Positions 1 to 8,410 of a DNA stretch of 64,000 nt are shown in pieces; positions within the stretch are counted from its first letter, which is position 1, and each line of letters opens with the position of its first letter. The stretch is from NCBI RefSeq assembly GCF_014650555.1, contig NZ_BMVE01000013.1, positions 124,001-188,000 of the forward strand. Reading direction: 5' to 3'. A program made the position numbers and the translations under genes. Under the pieces are notes generated by a model. That model ran no database searches and was not told the origin of the DNA. It worked only from the letters and a program-made list of their open reading frames with translations. Source of the stretch: Streptomyces goshikiensis. GTDB lineage: Bacteria; Actinomycetota; Actinomycetes; Streptomycetales; Streptomycetaceae.

Positions 1-1070
1 GGCTGCGCCGCGGCGCCCCCGCCCGTACCTCCAAGCCGCGCTACCGCATCGAGGCCGCCAACGAGCTCATCGCCGACGTGCCGCCGCCGCGCGACAAGTC
101 CGAGCTGATGAAGTTCGCCAACGCGCGCCTCGGCAAGACCGTGTTCGACCTGGAGAACGTCACCGTCCAGGCCGGGCCGAAGACCCTGCTCAAGCACCTC
201 ACCTGGCACCTCGGCCCCGGTGACCGCGTCGGCCTCGTCGGCGTCAACGGCGCGGGCAAGACCTCGCTGCTGCGCGCCCTCGCGGAGGCCGCCCGCACCC
301 AGGGCGAGAAGCAGCCCGCGGCCGGCTCCGTCACCGTCGGAAAGACCGTCAAGCTGGCCTACCTCTCCCAGGAGGTCGGCGAGCTCGACCCGTCGCTGCG
401 CGTCCTGGAGGCCGTCCAGCGCGTCCGGGACCGCGTCGACCTCGGCAAGGGCCGCGAGATGACGGCGGGCCAGCTGTGCGAGCAGTTCGGCTTCACCAAG
501 GAGAAGCAGTGGACGCCCGTCGGCGACCTCTCCGGCGGTGAGCGCCGCCGCCTGCAGATCCTGCGCCTGCTGATGGACGAGCCCAACGTCCTGTTCCTCG
601 ACGAGCCCACCAACGACCTCGACATCGAGACGCTGACGCAGCTGGAGGACCTCCTCGACGGCTGGCCCGGCTCGATGATCGTGATCTCCCACGACCGGTT
701 CTTCATCGAGCGCACCACCGACACGGTGATGGCGCTGCTCGGCGACGCGAGCCTGCGGATGCTGCCGCGCGGTCTGGACGAGTACCTGGAGCGCCGGCAG
801 CGGATGATCGAGGCGGCCGCCCCGGCGCCCGCCCCGGCCGCCGTCAAGTCCTCTGCCTCCGGTGACTCGCGGGCCGCGAAGAAGGAGCTGCAGAAGATCG
901 AGCGGCAGCTCAACAAGATGTCGGACCGCGAGTCGAACCTGCACGCCCAGATCGCCGAGAACTCCACCGACTACGACAAGGTCGCCAAGCTCGACGCGGA
1001 GCTGCGCGAACTCATCTCCGAGCGGGACGAGTTGGAGATGCGCTGGCTGGAACTGGCCGAAGACGCGTGA
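1..1070 (+). CDS. ABC-F family ATPase, Uup-like (5' partial)
   Basis: This is the C-terminal half of a duplicated-ATPase ABC-F protein, a family of soluble ribosome- or nucleic-acid-associated ATPases without membrane domains. The reading frame is open from base 3, so the gene begins upstream of the window and its first ATPase domain is missing here. Visible in order are an interdomain linker, a complete second ATPase domain with Walker A (GVNGAGKTS, about 240-266), the signature LSGGE (about 529-543), Walker B FLDEPTNDLD and the switch His in ISHDRFF. A basic/acidic coiled-coil tail (about 875-1060) resembles the DNA-binding C-terminal domain of Uup. No transmembrane segment is seen. Family assignment is firm; the subfamily is inferred from the tail. 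Confidence 0.9.
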   Translation, partial: LRRGAPARTSKPRYRIEAANELIADVPPPRDKSELMKFANARLGKTVFDLENVTVQAGPKTLLKHLTWHLGPGDRVGLVGVNGAGKTSLLRALAEAARTQGEKQPAAGSVTVGKTVKLAYLSQEVGELDPSLRVLEAVQRVRDRVDLGKGREMTAGQLCEQFGFTKEKQWTPVGDLSGGERRRLQILRLLMDEPNVLFLDEPTNDLDIETLTQLEDLLDGWPGSMIVISHDRFFIERTTDTVMALLGDASLRMLPRGLDEYLERRQRMIEAAAPAPAPAAVKSSASGDSRAAKKELQKIERQLNKMSDRESNLHAQIAENSTDYDKVAKLDAELRELISERDELEMRWLELAEDA

Positions 1071-1225
1071 GTTCGGCCTCCCCGGAGGCCAACTGAACGG
1101 ATAACGGCGGTGTCACGGGCCGGTTCTCCCTTGGGTACAGGGGTCGGACCGGCCCGGTGCATGTCGGCCACGGGTGATAGAAAGGTGATCCTCCTCGACC
1201 CGCCCGACGCCGAAGGTATGCGCTG

Positions 1226-2905
1226 ATGACCGAGCCGCCCCAGCCGCCGAACCAGCCGCCGACACCTTCCGGTTACGGACACCTGCCCGGCCCTCCGGCC
1301 GGGGGAGGCCAGCCGCAGGCGGGCACCAACCCGTACGCCCAGCAGCCGCCCGCCCAGCCCGGGCAGCCGCAGCAGCCCGGCTACGCCTACCCGCCCGCGC
1401 CGCCCGGCTTCCCGCCCGCTCCCCCCGGCTTCCCGCCGGCGGCGCAGGGCTTCCCGGCCGGCCCGCCGCTGCCCGGCGCCCCCGGCCCGGGGCCCAAGCG
1501 GAACATGACCGCACTGATCGCTGCGGCGGTCGCGGGCGTCCTCGTCCTCGGCGCCGGCTCGTACTTCGCCTTCGCGGGCGGCGGCTCCGACGACCCGAAG
1601 CCGCCCGTCGCGCAGAGCTCCGCCCCCGCCGGTCCGACGCCCTCCGCTTCCGCCTCCGTGGACACCGGTGACGGCAGCGGCAACGGCAGCGGCGACCAGG
1701 AGGATCTGAACGCGGGCCGCAAGCAGGGCGAGGACAAGGTCCTCTGGTTCAAGACCACCAAGATCGACGGGCCGGGCGCGGGCGTCGAGTCGGCGGGTCA
1801 GTGGGTCGTCGGCGACGCCGTCGTCAAGAGCGTCTGGAAGTCGCTCGTCGGCTACTCCGTGACCGACGGCAAGGAGAAGTGGAAGCTCGACTTCCAGACC
1901 GAGATCTGCGCCCGGGCGGGCCGGACCACGGCCGACGGCAAGACCGTCATCGCCGTCCGGGAAAACGATTCGGACACCTCCTCCTGCAACCGGATGAAGA
2001 TGATCGACCTCAAGACGGGCAAGGAGGGGTGGACGAAGGAGGTCGCCAAGGAAGGCGCCTTCGACATCAGCAGCGACATCGACCTGAGCCTCGACGGGGA
2101 CCTCGTCGCCGTCAACCGCCTCATCAAGAGCAGCGTCTACAAGGTCAGCACCGGTGACCGCCTCTTCGCGGACAACGGCGGCGACGGCTGCCAGCCCGGC
2201 GCCTACGCCCTCGGCAACGGCAAGGCCATCGGCGTCGCCACCTGCCAGGACGCGGACCGCACCGTCGAGGTCCAGGGCGCCGACCCGGCCACCGGCAAGA
2301 AGAGCTGGTCCTACCGGCTGCCCAAGGGCTTCAGGGTCAAGAGCGTCTACTCCGTCGACCCGATCGTCCTCGACCTCGGCGACGAAGCCGGCAAGGAGCG
2401 CTCCATCGTGGTCCTCGGACCCGACGGGAAGCCCCGCACCACCGTCAGCGGCGAAGGCAGCTTCCCGGTCAACTGCGGCAAGCGCGACCACACCCTCCAG
2501 GGCTGCTCCGGCTCCGTCGACTCCGGCAACCTCTACCTGGCCACCGCCGCCGCCGACAACGCCAAGGGCAACGAGATCGTCGCCTTCGACCTGGGCACCG
2601 GCAAGGTCAAGTGGCGCACCCCCGCCGGGGACAAGCGCACCCTCCTCCCGCTCCAGGCCGCCGACGGCAAGCTGATCGCCTACCGCGAGGCCGAGGAGGA
2701 GCAGGGCGGCGAGGTCCTGTCCATCCCGGCCGCCGGCGGTGAGCCCACCGTGCTCCTGCGCCACCCGTCGGGACCCGCCGCCCCGATCGAGAGCTCCTTC
2801 TACGCCCCCAGGGCCGACTACGCGGACGGCCGGTTCTTCATCTCCGCCTCCCGGCTGCTCGCCCGCGGCAAGGACGAGAAGCTCCTGATGGCCTTCGGCA
2901 AGTGA
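1226..2905 (+). CDS. Membrane-anchored PQQ-like beta-propeller protein (first of a tandem pair)
   Basis: The 559-residue protein has a Pro/Gln/Gly-rich cytoplasmic N-terminus (about 1-90), one transmembrane helix beginning near residue 94, a Ser/Gly/Asp-rich spacer, and an extracytoplasmic domain of PQQ-type propeller blades. Blades show as repeats of the type DLKTGKEGW, DPATGKKSW and DLGTGKVKW. Paired cysteines occur in the propeller, compatible with disulfides outside the cell. Such propellers usually act as scaffolds or sensors; no PQQ-binding dehydrogenase active site is evident. The ATG at 1226 is used, preceded by a weak GAAGG. A paralogue follows 40 bases downstream, so the two are probably one transcript. 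The specific function is unknown. Confidence 0.85.
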   Translation: MTEPPQPPNQPPTPSGYGHLPGPPAGGGQPQAGTNPYAQQPPAQPGQPQQPGYAYPPAPPGFPPAPPGFPPAAQGFPAGPPLPGAPGPGPKRNMTALIAAAVAGVLVLGAGSYFAFAGGGSDDPKPPVAQSSAPAGPTPSASASVDTGDGSGNGSGDQEDLNAGRKQGEDKVLWFKTTKIDGPGAGVESAGQWVVGDAVVKSVWKSLVGYSVTDGKEKWKLDFQTEICARAGRTTADGKTVIAVRENDSDTSSCNRMKMIDLKTGKEGWTKEVAKEGAFDISSDIDLSLDGDLVAVNRLIKSSVYKVSTGDRLFADNGGDGCQPGAYALGNGKAIGVATCQDADRTVEVQGADPATGKKSWSYRLPKGFRVKSVYSVDPIVLDLGDEAGKERSIVVLGPDGKPRTTVSGEGSFPVNCGKRDHTLQGCSGSVDSGNLYLATAAADNAKGNEIVAFDLGTGKVKWRTPAGDKRTLLPLQAADGKLIAYREAEEEQGGEVLSIPAAGGEPTVLLRHPSGPAAPIESSFYAPRADYADGRFFISASRLLARGKDEKLLMAFGK

Positions 2906-2945
2906 ACGAGTCCACCGAGTCGCCCACGAGAGGCAGTAGCACCCG

Positions 2946-4733
2946 ATGAGTATCCCGCCGCCCCCCAGCCAGCCGCCCGCCGGCGGGTTCGGCGCCCCGC
3001 AGGATCCGCCCCCCGGCGGATTCGGCGCGCAGGTGCCCCCCGTACCGCCCGCACCGCCCGCGCCCCCGCAGCAGCCGCCGGCCCAGCCGCCGGCCCCGCA
3101 GCAGCCGGCCGCCCAGCAGCCGGCCGACCCCCGCCTGCCCGCGTACGGGTACCCGCAGGCGGGCTACGGCTACCCGCAGCAGCCCGGCGCCCCCGGGCAG
3201 TTCAGCCCGCCGGGCGCCCCCGGCGCCCCCGGCATGCCCGTGACCGTCGCCACGCCCCTGGCCCCGGCCGGCCCCGGCGGTGGCGGCGGCGGTGGCGACA
3301 AGCGCACCCAGCTGATGATCGTCGGTGCGGCGCTGCTCGCCATCGTCCTCATCGTCGGCGGCGGCATCTGGTACGTCTCCGGCGACGAAGGCACCACGAG
3401 CACCACCGCCACCGACGGCCAGGGCGGCAAGGGCGACCCCAAGGGCAAGGAGCCGGCCGCGCCCGGCGGCACCGAGAAGGTGCCCGCCAGCACCAAGTCC
3501 AAGACGCTGATCAACGTTCCCCTCCCGGAGCCGGAGGAGCAGGTCACCGTGGACGGGTCCTGGCTCACCGACTCCGTCTACGCCAAGTCCGACGTGGGCA
3601 AGATCGTCGGCTACAACCTGGTCGACGGCGGCAAGAAGTGGGAGACCGCGCTCCCCGCCCACGTCTGCGGCGCCACGAAGTACATCACCGACGACAAGTC
3701 GGCCGTCCTCTTCGACGAGGCCATGCCCTCGGCCGAGAAGAAGTACCCGGCCTGCACCCAGGTCGGCGTCATCGACCTGAACACCGGCAAGCTGCTGTGG
3801 TCCGCCACCGCCAAGTCCCCCACCGGCGGCGACAAGCCCGTCACCTTCAGCGAGGTGACCATCAGCGGCCAGACCGTCGCGGCCGGCGGCCTCGGCGGCG
3901 GCGCCGCCTGGAACCTCGCCGACGGCAAGCCCCTGTGGACCCCGAAGGTCGACGGCCAGGGCTGCAAGGACGTCGGCTACGCGGGCGGCGACGCCCTCGG
4001 CGTGATCCGCTCCTGCGGCAGCGCCAGCGAGCCCACCCTGTACGCACAGCTCCTCGACCCGACCACGGGCGCGCCGAAGTACTCGTACAAGCTGTCCGCG
4101 GGCATCCCCTACGCCGGCATCATCTCCACCAAGCCGATGGTCATCGCGGCCAACGTCGGCAACACCGCCAAGAACGCCACCAACGTCAGCGACCTCTTCG
4201 TCCTCGACGACGCCGGCCAGCTGAAGGCGCGCATCGGCCTCGCCTCGGGAAACTTCGGCCCCGACTGCCCCGCCAACGACGTGGAGCGCTGCACCGGCAT
4301 GGTGGTCGGCAACGGCAAGGTCTACCTGCCCTCGTACGAGCACCAGGGCACCTCGGCCTACGGCAAGACCAACGAGCTGCTCTCCTTCGACCTGGAGACC
4401 GGCAAGCAGACCACCGACCGCGCGGACGCCGGTGAGCGGTACACCCTGTACCCGCTGCGCATGGACGGGTCGAACGTCATCGTCTACAAGGTGCCCCCGT
4501 ACGACAAGGGCGGCCAGATCGTCAGCATCGACGGCAAGACGATGAAGGAAACCGTCCTGATGGAGAACCCGGCCGAGAAGACCAGCCAGCGCGCCGAGAC
4601 CTCCTTCCTGGTCGACCACGCGGAGTTCCGCTACCACAACGGCAAGCTGTTCCTGGCCTCGAAGTACGCCCGCAAGCCGTCCTCCCCCGGCGGCGACCCG
4701 CGCTACCTCTTCGTCTCGTTCACCGCGAGCTGA
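2946..4733 (+). CDS. Membrane-anchored PQQ-like beta-propeller protein (second of a tandem pair)
   Basis: This 595-residue paralogue of the preceding gene has the same layout: a Pro/Gln/Ala-rich N-terminal tail (about 1-115), a single transmembrane helix (about 122-145), a Thr/Gly-rich spacer and a propeller with blade motifs such as NLVDGGKKW, DLNTGKLLW and DLETGKQTT. Conserved Cys pairs again sit in the exported part. A GAGAGGCAG ribosome binding site precedes the ATG. A strong hairpin terminator follows directly, closing a two-gene unit. The pair probably arose by tandem duplication. A role as an envelope sensor or scaffold is inference only; no catalytic residues were recognised. Confidence 0.85.
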   Translation: MSIPPPPSQPPAGGFGAPQDPPPGGFGAQVPPVPPAPPAPPQQPPAQPPAPQQPAAQQPADPRLPAYGYPQAGYGYPQQPGAPGQFSPPGAPGAPGMPVTVATPLAPAGPGGGGGGGDKRTQLMIVGAALLAIVLIVGGGIWYVSGDEGTTSTTATDGQGGKGDPKGKEPAAPGGTEKVPASTKSKTLINVPLPEPEEQVTVDGSWLTDSVYAKSDVGKIVGYNLVDGGKKWETALPAHVCGATKYITDDKSAVLFDEAMPSAEKKYPACTQVGVIDLNTGKLLWSATAKSPTGGDKPVTFSEVTISGQTVAAGGLGGGAAWNLADGKPLWTPKVDGQGCKDVGYAGGDALGVIRSCGSASEPTLYAQLLDPTTGAPKYSYKLSAGIPYAGIISTKPMVIAANVGNTAKNATNVSDLFVLDDAGQLKARIGLASGNFGPDCPANDVERCTGMVVGNGKVYLPSYEHQGTSAYGKTNELLSFDLETGKQTTDRADAGERYTLYPLRMDGSNVIVYKVPPYDKGGQIVSIDGKTMKETVLMENPAEKTSQRAETSFLVDHAEFRYHNGKLFLASKYARKPSSPGGDPRYLFVSFTAS

Positions 4734-4750
4734 CCGCACCGAAGCAAGCC

Positions 4751-4785
4751 GAAGCCCCCGGAAGATCAGTCCTTCCGGGGGCTTC
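4751..4785 (+). terminator. Intrinsic-type terminator after the PQQ pair
   Basis: A perfect 14-bp stem (4751-4764 with 4772-4785) surrounds a 7-base loop, 17 bases after the stop of the upstream gene. It lacks a long T-run, as is usual in Streptomyces. Confidence 0.75.
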
Positions 4786-4861
4786 TGCGCGGTATCCCCC
4801 GCGCGACGTCGAACAAGCGTGTAGCTTGCCGGGTCAGACGGGTGGGGGGTGGGGTGCCTCA

Positions 4862-5542
4862 ATGGGCGTACGGGTCATGGTGGTCGACGAGCACCGGCTG
4901 CTGGCCGAGGCGCTCGCCTCGGCCCTGAAGCTGCGCGGGCACCGGGTGCTCGCGGCGGCGGCCCCGGCCGCGGGCGCCGCCGAACTGGTCATCAGCCGCG
5001 CCCCGGAGGTCTGTCTCTTCGGCACCGCGACCCCCGCCGACCCGGGCGTCTTCGAACCCGTCGTGCGGATCAAGCGGGAGCGCGCGCAGATCGCCGTCGT
5101 GGTCCTGGGCCCGGTGCCCAGCCCGCGCGGGATCGCGGCCGCCTTCGCCGCCGGCGCCTCGGGGTACGTCCGTCACGACGAGCGCATCGAGGGCGTCGAG
5201 CGGGCGCTGGCCAAGGCCCGGGCGGGGGAGGTCGCCATCGCCCCGCAGCTGCTCCAGGGGGCCTTCGCGGAGCTGCTGAACCCCGCCGCCCAGCCCGACG
5301 ACGAGGGCAGCAGGCTGCTGCGGCTGCTCACCCCGCGCGAGGTGGAGGTACTGGTCCGGGTCGCGGAGGGCGAGGACACCCGGCTCATCGCCGCCGGGAT
5401 GGCGATCGCGCCGAGCACCGCCCGGACGCACGTCCAGCGGGTGCTGATGAAGCTGGGCGTGGGATCGCGGCTGGAGGCGGCCGCGCTGGCGGCCCGGACG
5501 GGCCTGCTGGACCGGGCGGGTTCGGCCACTCCGACGCCCTGA
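4862..5542 (+). CDS. LuxR/NarL-type regulator with degenerate receiver domain
   Basis: The 226-residue protein has an N-terminal response-regulator receiver fold (about 1-120) and a C-terminal LuxR HTH (about 158-215, LTPREVEVL...APSTARTHVQ). The Asp normally phosphorylated at the end of beta-3 is replaced: the segment reads PEVCLFGTATP, with Gly55 at the expected position. The usual signalling Lys is also absent (YVRHDE). It therefore looks like a phosphorylation-independent pseudo-receiver. ATG 4862 is chosen over the upstream TTG at 4826 because the receiver begins there and a GGGGTG purine tract precedes it. No histidine kinase is adjacent. A second LuxR regulator with an intact receiver lies 1.5 kb downstream. 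Confidence 0.88.
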   Translation: MGVRVMVVDEHRLLAEALASALKLRGHRVLAAAAPAAGAAELVISRAPEVCLFGTATPADPGVFEPVVRIKRERAQIAVVVLGPVPSPRGIAAAFAAGASGYVRHDERIEGVERALAKARAGEVAIAPQLLQGAFAELLNPAAQPDDEGSRLLRLLTPREVEVLVRVAEGEDTRLIAAGMAIAPSTARTHVQRVLMKLGVGSRLEAAALAARTGLLDRAGSATPTP

Positions 5543-5628
5543 CGGTTCCCCCGCGGGGCGGCATCGGGTATGCCAGTGATCGGCACGCGCGTTCCCGCGT
5601 GCGGTTCCCCGCGAGAGGCAGCGAGCGC

Positions 5629-6603
5629 GTGAGCGAGACGGCGTCATCGAAGTACCTGGTCACCGGCGGCGCGGGATATGTGGGCGGCGTCGCCGCCGCC
5701 CACCTCCTGGAGGCCGGGCACGAGGTCGTCGTCCTCGACGACCTGACCACGGGCTTCCGGGAGGGCCTGCCGCGGGGCGCGTCCTTCGTCCACGGCCGGA
5801 TCCAGGACGCCGCGCGCTACCTGGACCCCTCCTTCGACGCGGTGCTGCACTTCGCGGCCTCCTCACAGGTCGGCGAGTCCGTCGCCGACCCCGGCAAGTA
5901 CTGGGACAACAACGTCGGCGGCACCCTGGCCCTGCTGACCGCGATGCGCGCGGCGGGGGTGGGCAAACTGGTGTTCTCCTCCACGGCCGCCACCTACGGG
6001 GATCCGGGGCAGGGCGCGCTGACCGAGACCTCGGCGACCGCGCCGACCAATCCGTACGGGGCCTCGAAGCTGGCCGTCGACCACATGATCGCGGGGGAGT
6101 GCGCGGCGCACGGCCTCGCGGCGGTGTCCCTGCGCTACTTCAACGTCGCCGGAGCGTACGGGGAGCTCGGCGAGCGGCACGACCCGGAGACCCACCTGAT
6201 CCCGCTGGTCCTCCAGGTCGCCCTCGGACAGCGGGAGTCCGTCTCGGTGTTCGGCGAGGACTACCCGACCCCGGACGGCACCTGCGTGCGCGACTACATC
6301 CACGTCGCCGACCTGGCGCGGGCCCACCTGTGCGCCCTGCGGGTCGCGACGCCCGGGGAGCACCTGGTGTGCAACCTCGGCAACGGCGGCGGCTTCTCGG
6401 TCCGGGAGGTCATCGAGACCGTCCGCAAGGTCACCGGGCGGGAGATCCCGGAGATCGTCGCCCCGCGCCGCCCCGGCGACCCGGCGGTGCTGGTGGCCTC
6501 CACCCGTACGGCGCGCGAGCGGCTCGGCTGGACCCCGACCCGCTCGGACCTCACCGGCATGGTGACCGACGCCTGGAACTTCGCGCGGAACGCTTCCTCC
6601 TGA
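5629..6603 (+). CDS. galE: UDP-glucose 4-epimerase
   Basis: The 324-residue short-chain dehydrogenase-type epimerase interconverts UDP-glucose and UDP-galactose in the cytoplasm with bound NAD. The Rossmann motif GGAGYVG lies near the N-terminus. The FSSTAATYG segment and the Tyr-x-x-x-Lys pair in NPYGASK supply the catalytic residues, and YFNVAGAY and DYIHVADLA are typical of GalE. The GTG at 5629 is preceded by GAGAGGCAG, and the length fits the family. It stands alone, not next to galT or galK, so it may serve cell-wall or exopolysaccharide sugar supply rather than galactose catabolism; that is inference. Confidence 0.93.
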   Translation: MSETASSKYLVTGGAGYVGGVAAAHLLEAGHEVVVLDDLTTGFREGLPRGASFVHGRIQDAARYLDPSFDAVLHFAASSQVGESVADPGKYWDNNVGGTLALLTAMRAAGVGKLVFSSTAATYGDPGQGALTETSATAPTNPYGASKLAVDHMIAGECAAHGLAAVSLRYFNVAGAYGELGERHDPETHLIPLVLQVALGQRESVSVFGEDYPTPDGTCVRDYIHVADLARAHLCALRVATPGEHLVCNLGNGGGFSVREVIETVRKVTGREIPEIVAPRRPGDPAVLVASTRTARERLGWTPTRSDLTGMVTDAWNFARNASS

Positions 6604-7032
6604 GCCGGGGCGCGGGGGCGCCCGGATTTCGGCGCACGCCCTCGGGGGGCGCTGTGCGCGGGCGCCCGGCGTGCGTACGCCGGGTGAATCGCCCCCCGTG
6701 CAACTGCCCGGGGCACGCGCCGGGCACCAAAGCGCCATCCCCGCCCCCGTGACGGGCCATTTCAAGCCACCATGAAGCATGTTCGGAGCGCCCGCTCCCG
6801 AAAATCGCTCGGAAAACTTCTGCTATTCGGCCAACCGCGACCCGTGCCCGGCCCTACGCTGATGCGTGACACCGGTGGGGGCCGGTGTTGATTCAGGGGT
6901 CGAGACAAGTCGGGTACGACGTCCGGTCCGGGGTAGTGCAGAGATGTCTCGGCGGCGGCCGCGACGCCTGCGGATCACCCGGTCCCGGGCGCCGTACCCG
7001 CCGTCGTCCGTTCCCCGACCCTTGGGGGTTTT
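6604..7032. other. Non-coding gap between galE and a LuxR regulator
   Basis: No convincing gene is seen. A 7-bp perfect hairpin at 6665-6684 may end galE transcription. A perfect 7-bp inverted repeat with a 6-base spacer lies at 6869-6888, and a possible -10 (TACGCT, 6855-6860) lies just before it, so a promoter with a long leader for the downstream regulator is plausible. Confidence 0.4.
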
Positions 7033-7794
7033 GTGGTTCGTATCCGGGTTCTCGTCGTCGACGATCACCGCATCTTCGCCGAATCGCTCGCAGCCGCGCT
7101 CGCGGCCGAGCCGGACGTGGACGTGTCCGCGGCCGGCAGCGGCCCCGCCGCGCTGCGCTGCCTCGAACGCGCGGTGGCCGAGGGCCGCCGCTTCGACGTC
7201 CTCCTCGTGGACGCCGACCTCGGCGCCGCCGGGGGCGTGCCCGCCCAGCGGGAGCCGGGTTCGGGGGCACCGCCGGGCTCGGACGGGATCGCGCTGGTCG
7301 CAGGGGTGCGGGTCTCCCACCCCGGGGTGCGCACCGTGGTCCTCGCCGAGCGCGACGAGCCCCGCCGGGCGGCCCTGGCGCTCCAGGCCGGGGCCTGCGG
7401 CTGGGTCGCCAAGGACTCCTCGCTGTCGCGGCTGCTCGCCGTGATCCGGGGTGTCCTGCGGGAGGAGACGCACCTGCCGCCCGCCCTGCTGACCGGGGTG
7501 CTGCGCGAGCTGACGGCGGCGCGCAAGCACCGCACCGACAGCGAGCGGCTGGTGGAGTCGCTCACCCCGCGCGAGCACGAGGTGCTGCGCTGCATGGTGG
7601 CGGGCCTGGGCCGCAAGGACGTGGCGGCCCGGCTGTTCCTGTCCCCGCACACGGTCCGCACCCACATGCAGAACGTGCTGGGCAAGCTCGGCGTGCACTC
7701 GACGCTGGCCGCGGTGGCCCTGGCCCGGCGGGCCGGCGTGCGGCCCGCTGAACTAGCCGGGGATGTTGTCGAACGGAGCGGTCAACTGGCGTAG
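7033..7794 (+). CDS. LuxR/NarL-family response regulator
   Basis: The 253-residue regulator has a receiver with the acidic pair in VVDDH, the phosphoacceptor Asp in DVLLVDADL and the signalling Lys in WVAKDSS, so unlike its neighbour at 4862 it should be phosphorylatable. An inserted Pro/Gly-rich loop follows the phosphorylation site. The C-terminal LuxR HTH reads LTPREHEVL...SPHTVRTHMQNVLGKLGV. The GTG at 7033 follows TTGGGGGTTT. Its last 42 bases overlap, tail to tail, the 3' end of the MarR gene on the other strand. No cognate kinase is nearby and the target genes are unknown. Confidence 0.88.
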   Translation: MVRIRVLVVDDHRIFAESLAAALAAEPDVDVSAAGSGPAALRCLERAVAEGRRFDVLLVDADLGAAGGVPAQREPGSGAPPGSDGIALVAGVRVSHPGVRTVVLAERDEPRRAALALQAGACGWVAKDSSLSRLLAVIRGVLREETHLPPALLTGVLRELTAARKHRTDSERLVESLTPREHEVLRCMVAGLGRKDVAARLFLSPHTVRTHMQNVLGKLGVHSTLAAVALARRAGVRPAELAGDVVERSGQLA

Positions 7795-8250
7795 CAGCCC
7801 GGCGAGGTCACCGCGCTGGCCCCGGGAGAGCTGGGCGAGGATCGCCCGCTCCTGGGCCAGCAGCCCGGCCAGGGACTGGTCCGCGCGGTCGCGCCCCTCG
7901 GGGGTGAGCCGGACCAGGACCCCGCGCCGGTCGTTGGGGTCGGGCAGCCGCTCGACCAGGCCCTTCTTGGCGAGCCTGTCGATGCGGTTCGTCATGGTGC
8001 CCGAGGTGACCAGCGTCTGGGTCAGCAGCTGGCCGGGGGAGAGCTGGTACGGCGCGCCGGCGCGCCGCAGCGAGGTCAGGACGTCGAACTCCCAGGGCTC
8101 CAGGCCGTGCTCGGAGAAGGCCAGCCTGCGGGCGCGGTCGAGGTGGCGCGCGAGCCTGCTGACGCGGCTGAGCACCTCAAGCGGTTCCACGTCGAGGTCA
8201 GGGCGCTCCCGCCGCCATGCCGCGACCAGTCGGTCGACCTCGTCCTCCAT
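7753..8250 (-). CDS. tamR: MarR-family repressor, TamR-like
   Basis: The 165-residue winged-helix protein carries a MarR core (about 35-120) with the recognition region SGTMTNRIDRLAKKGLVER and the wing DPNDRRGVLVRLT. It is divergent from tam, the arrangement of S. coelicolor TamR, which senses citrate, aconitate and isocitrate and controls tam; assignment here rests on that context. ATG 8250 is chosen because a -10-like TACACT sits 7 bases upstream, suggesting a leaderless transcript. An upstream ATG at 8292 would add 14 residues. Two palindromes in the intergenic region are likely operators. Its 3' end overlaps the convergent LuxR gene by 42 bases. Confidence 0.87.
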   Translation of the reverse strand: MEDEVDRLVAAWRRERPDLDVEPLEVLSRVSRLARHLDRARRLAFSEHGLEPWEFDVLTSLRRAGAPYQLSPGQLLTQTLVTSGTMTNRIDRLAKKGLVERLPDPNDRRGVLVRLTPEGRDRADQSLAGLLAQERAILAQLSRGQRGDLAGLLRQLTAPFDNIPG

Positions 8251-8257
8251 GCCGATC

Positions 8258-8263
8258 AGTGTA
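8258..8263 (-). promoter_or_regulatory. Putative -10 of tamR
   Basis: The minus strand reads TACACT with a 7-base gap to the ATG at 8250, the spacing of a leaderless transcript. No clear -35 is seen. Confidence 0.4.
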
Positions 8264-8272
8264 AGGGGTCTG

Positions 8273-8297
8273 TCGATATGAAGTCTCTTCATGTCGA
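8273..8297. promoter_or_regulatory. MarR-type operator 1 (tamR side)
   Basis: An 11-bp inverted repeat with one mismatch (TCGATATGAAG, 3-base spacer, CTTCATGTCGA) lies just upstream of the proposed tamR -10. A bound repressor there would block tamR transcription. Confidence 0.65.
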
Positions 8298-8300
8298 TCT

Positions 8301-8329
8301 TCTCGATTTCAAGAATCTTGACGTCGAGA
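8301..8329. promoter_or_regulatory. MarR-type operator 2 (tam promoter)
   Basis: A 14-bp inverted repeat with two mismatches is centred on 8315. Its core TCAAGAATCTTGA (8309-8321) is a perfect palindrome. It lies between the -35-like and -10-like elements of the proposed tam promoter, the classic position for repression. Confidence 0.7.
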
Positions 8330-8335
8330 TATATT
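8307..8335 (+). promoter_or_regulatory. Putative tam promoter
   Basis: TTTCAA (8307-8312), a 17-base spacer and TATATT (8330-8335) form a plausible promoter in an unusually AT-rich patch. Operator 2 overlaps it. Confidence 0.5.
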
Positions 8336-8410
8336 GTGGGCGAGCATGGGGCATGGAGGGGCCGGAACCGCTTCCGCTTCCGATCGCCCCACCAGTAGGG
8401 AGGCTCGAAC

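Noticed and set aside
1075..1090. Hairpin after the ABC-F gene as a terminator
   Set aside because: The stem is only 7 bp with a 2-base gap; too weak to call.
971..2764. Long open frame antisense to the first PQQ-propeller gene
   Set aside because: Composition is Gly/Ala/Val/Asp/Arg-rich without domains; it mirrors the GC-biased codons of the real gene on the other strand.
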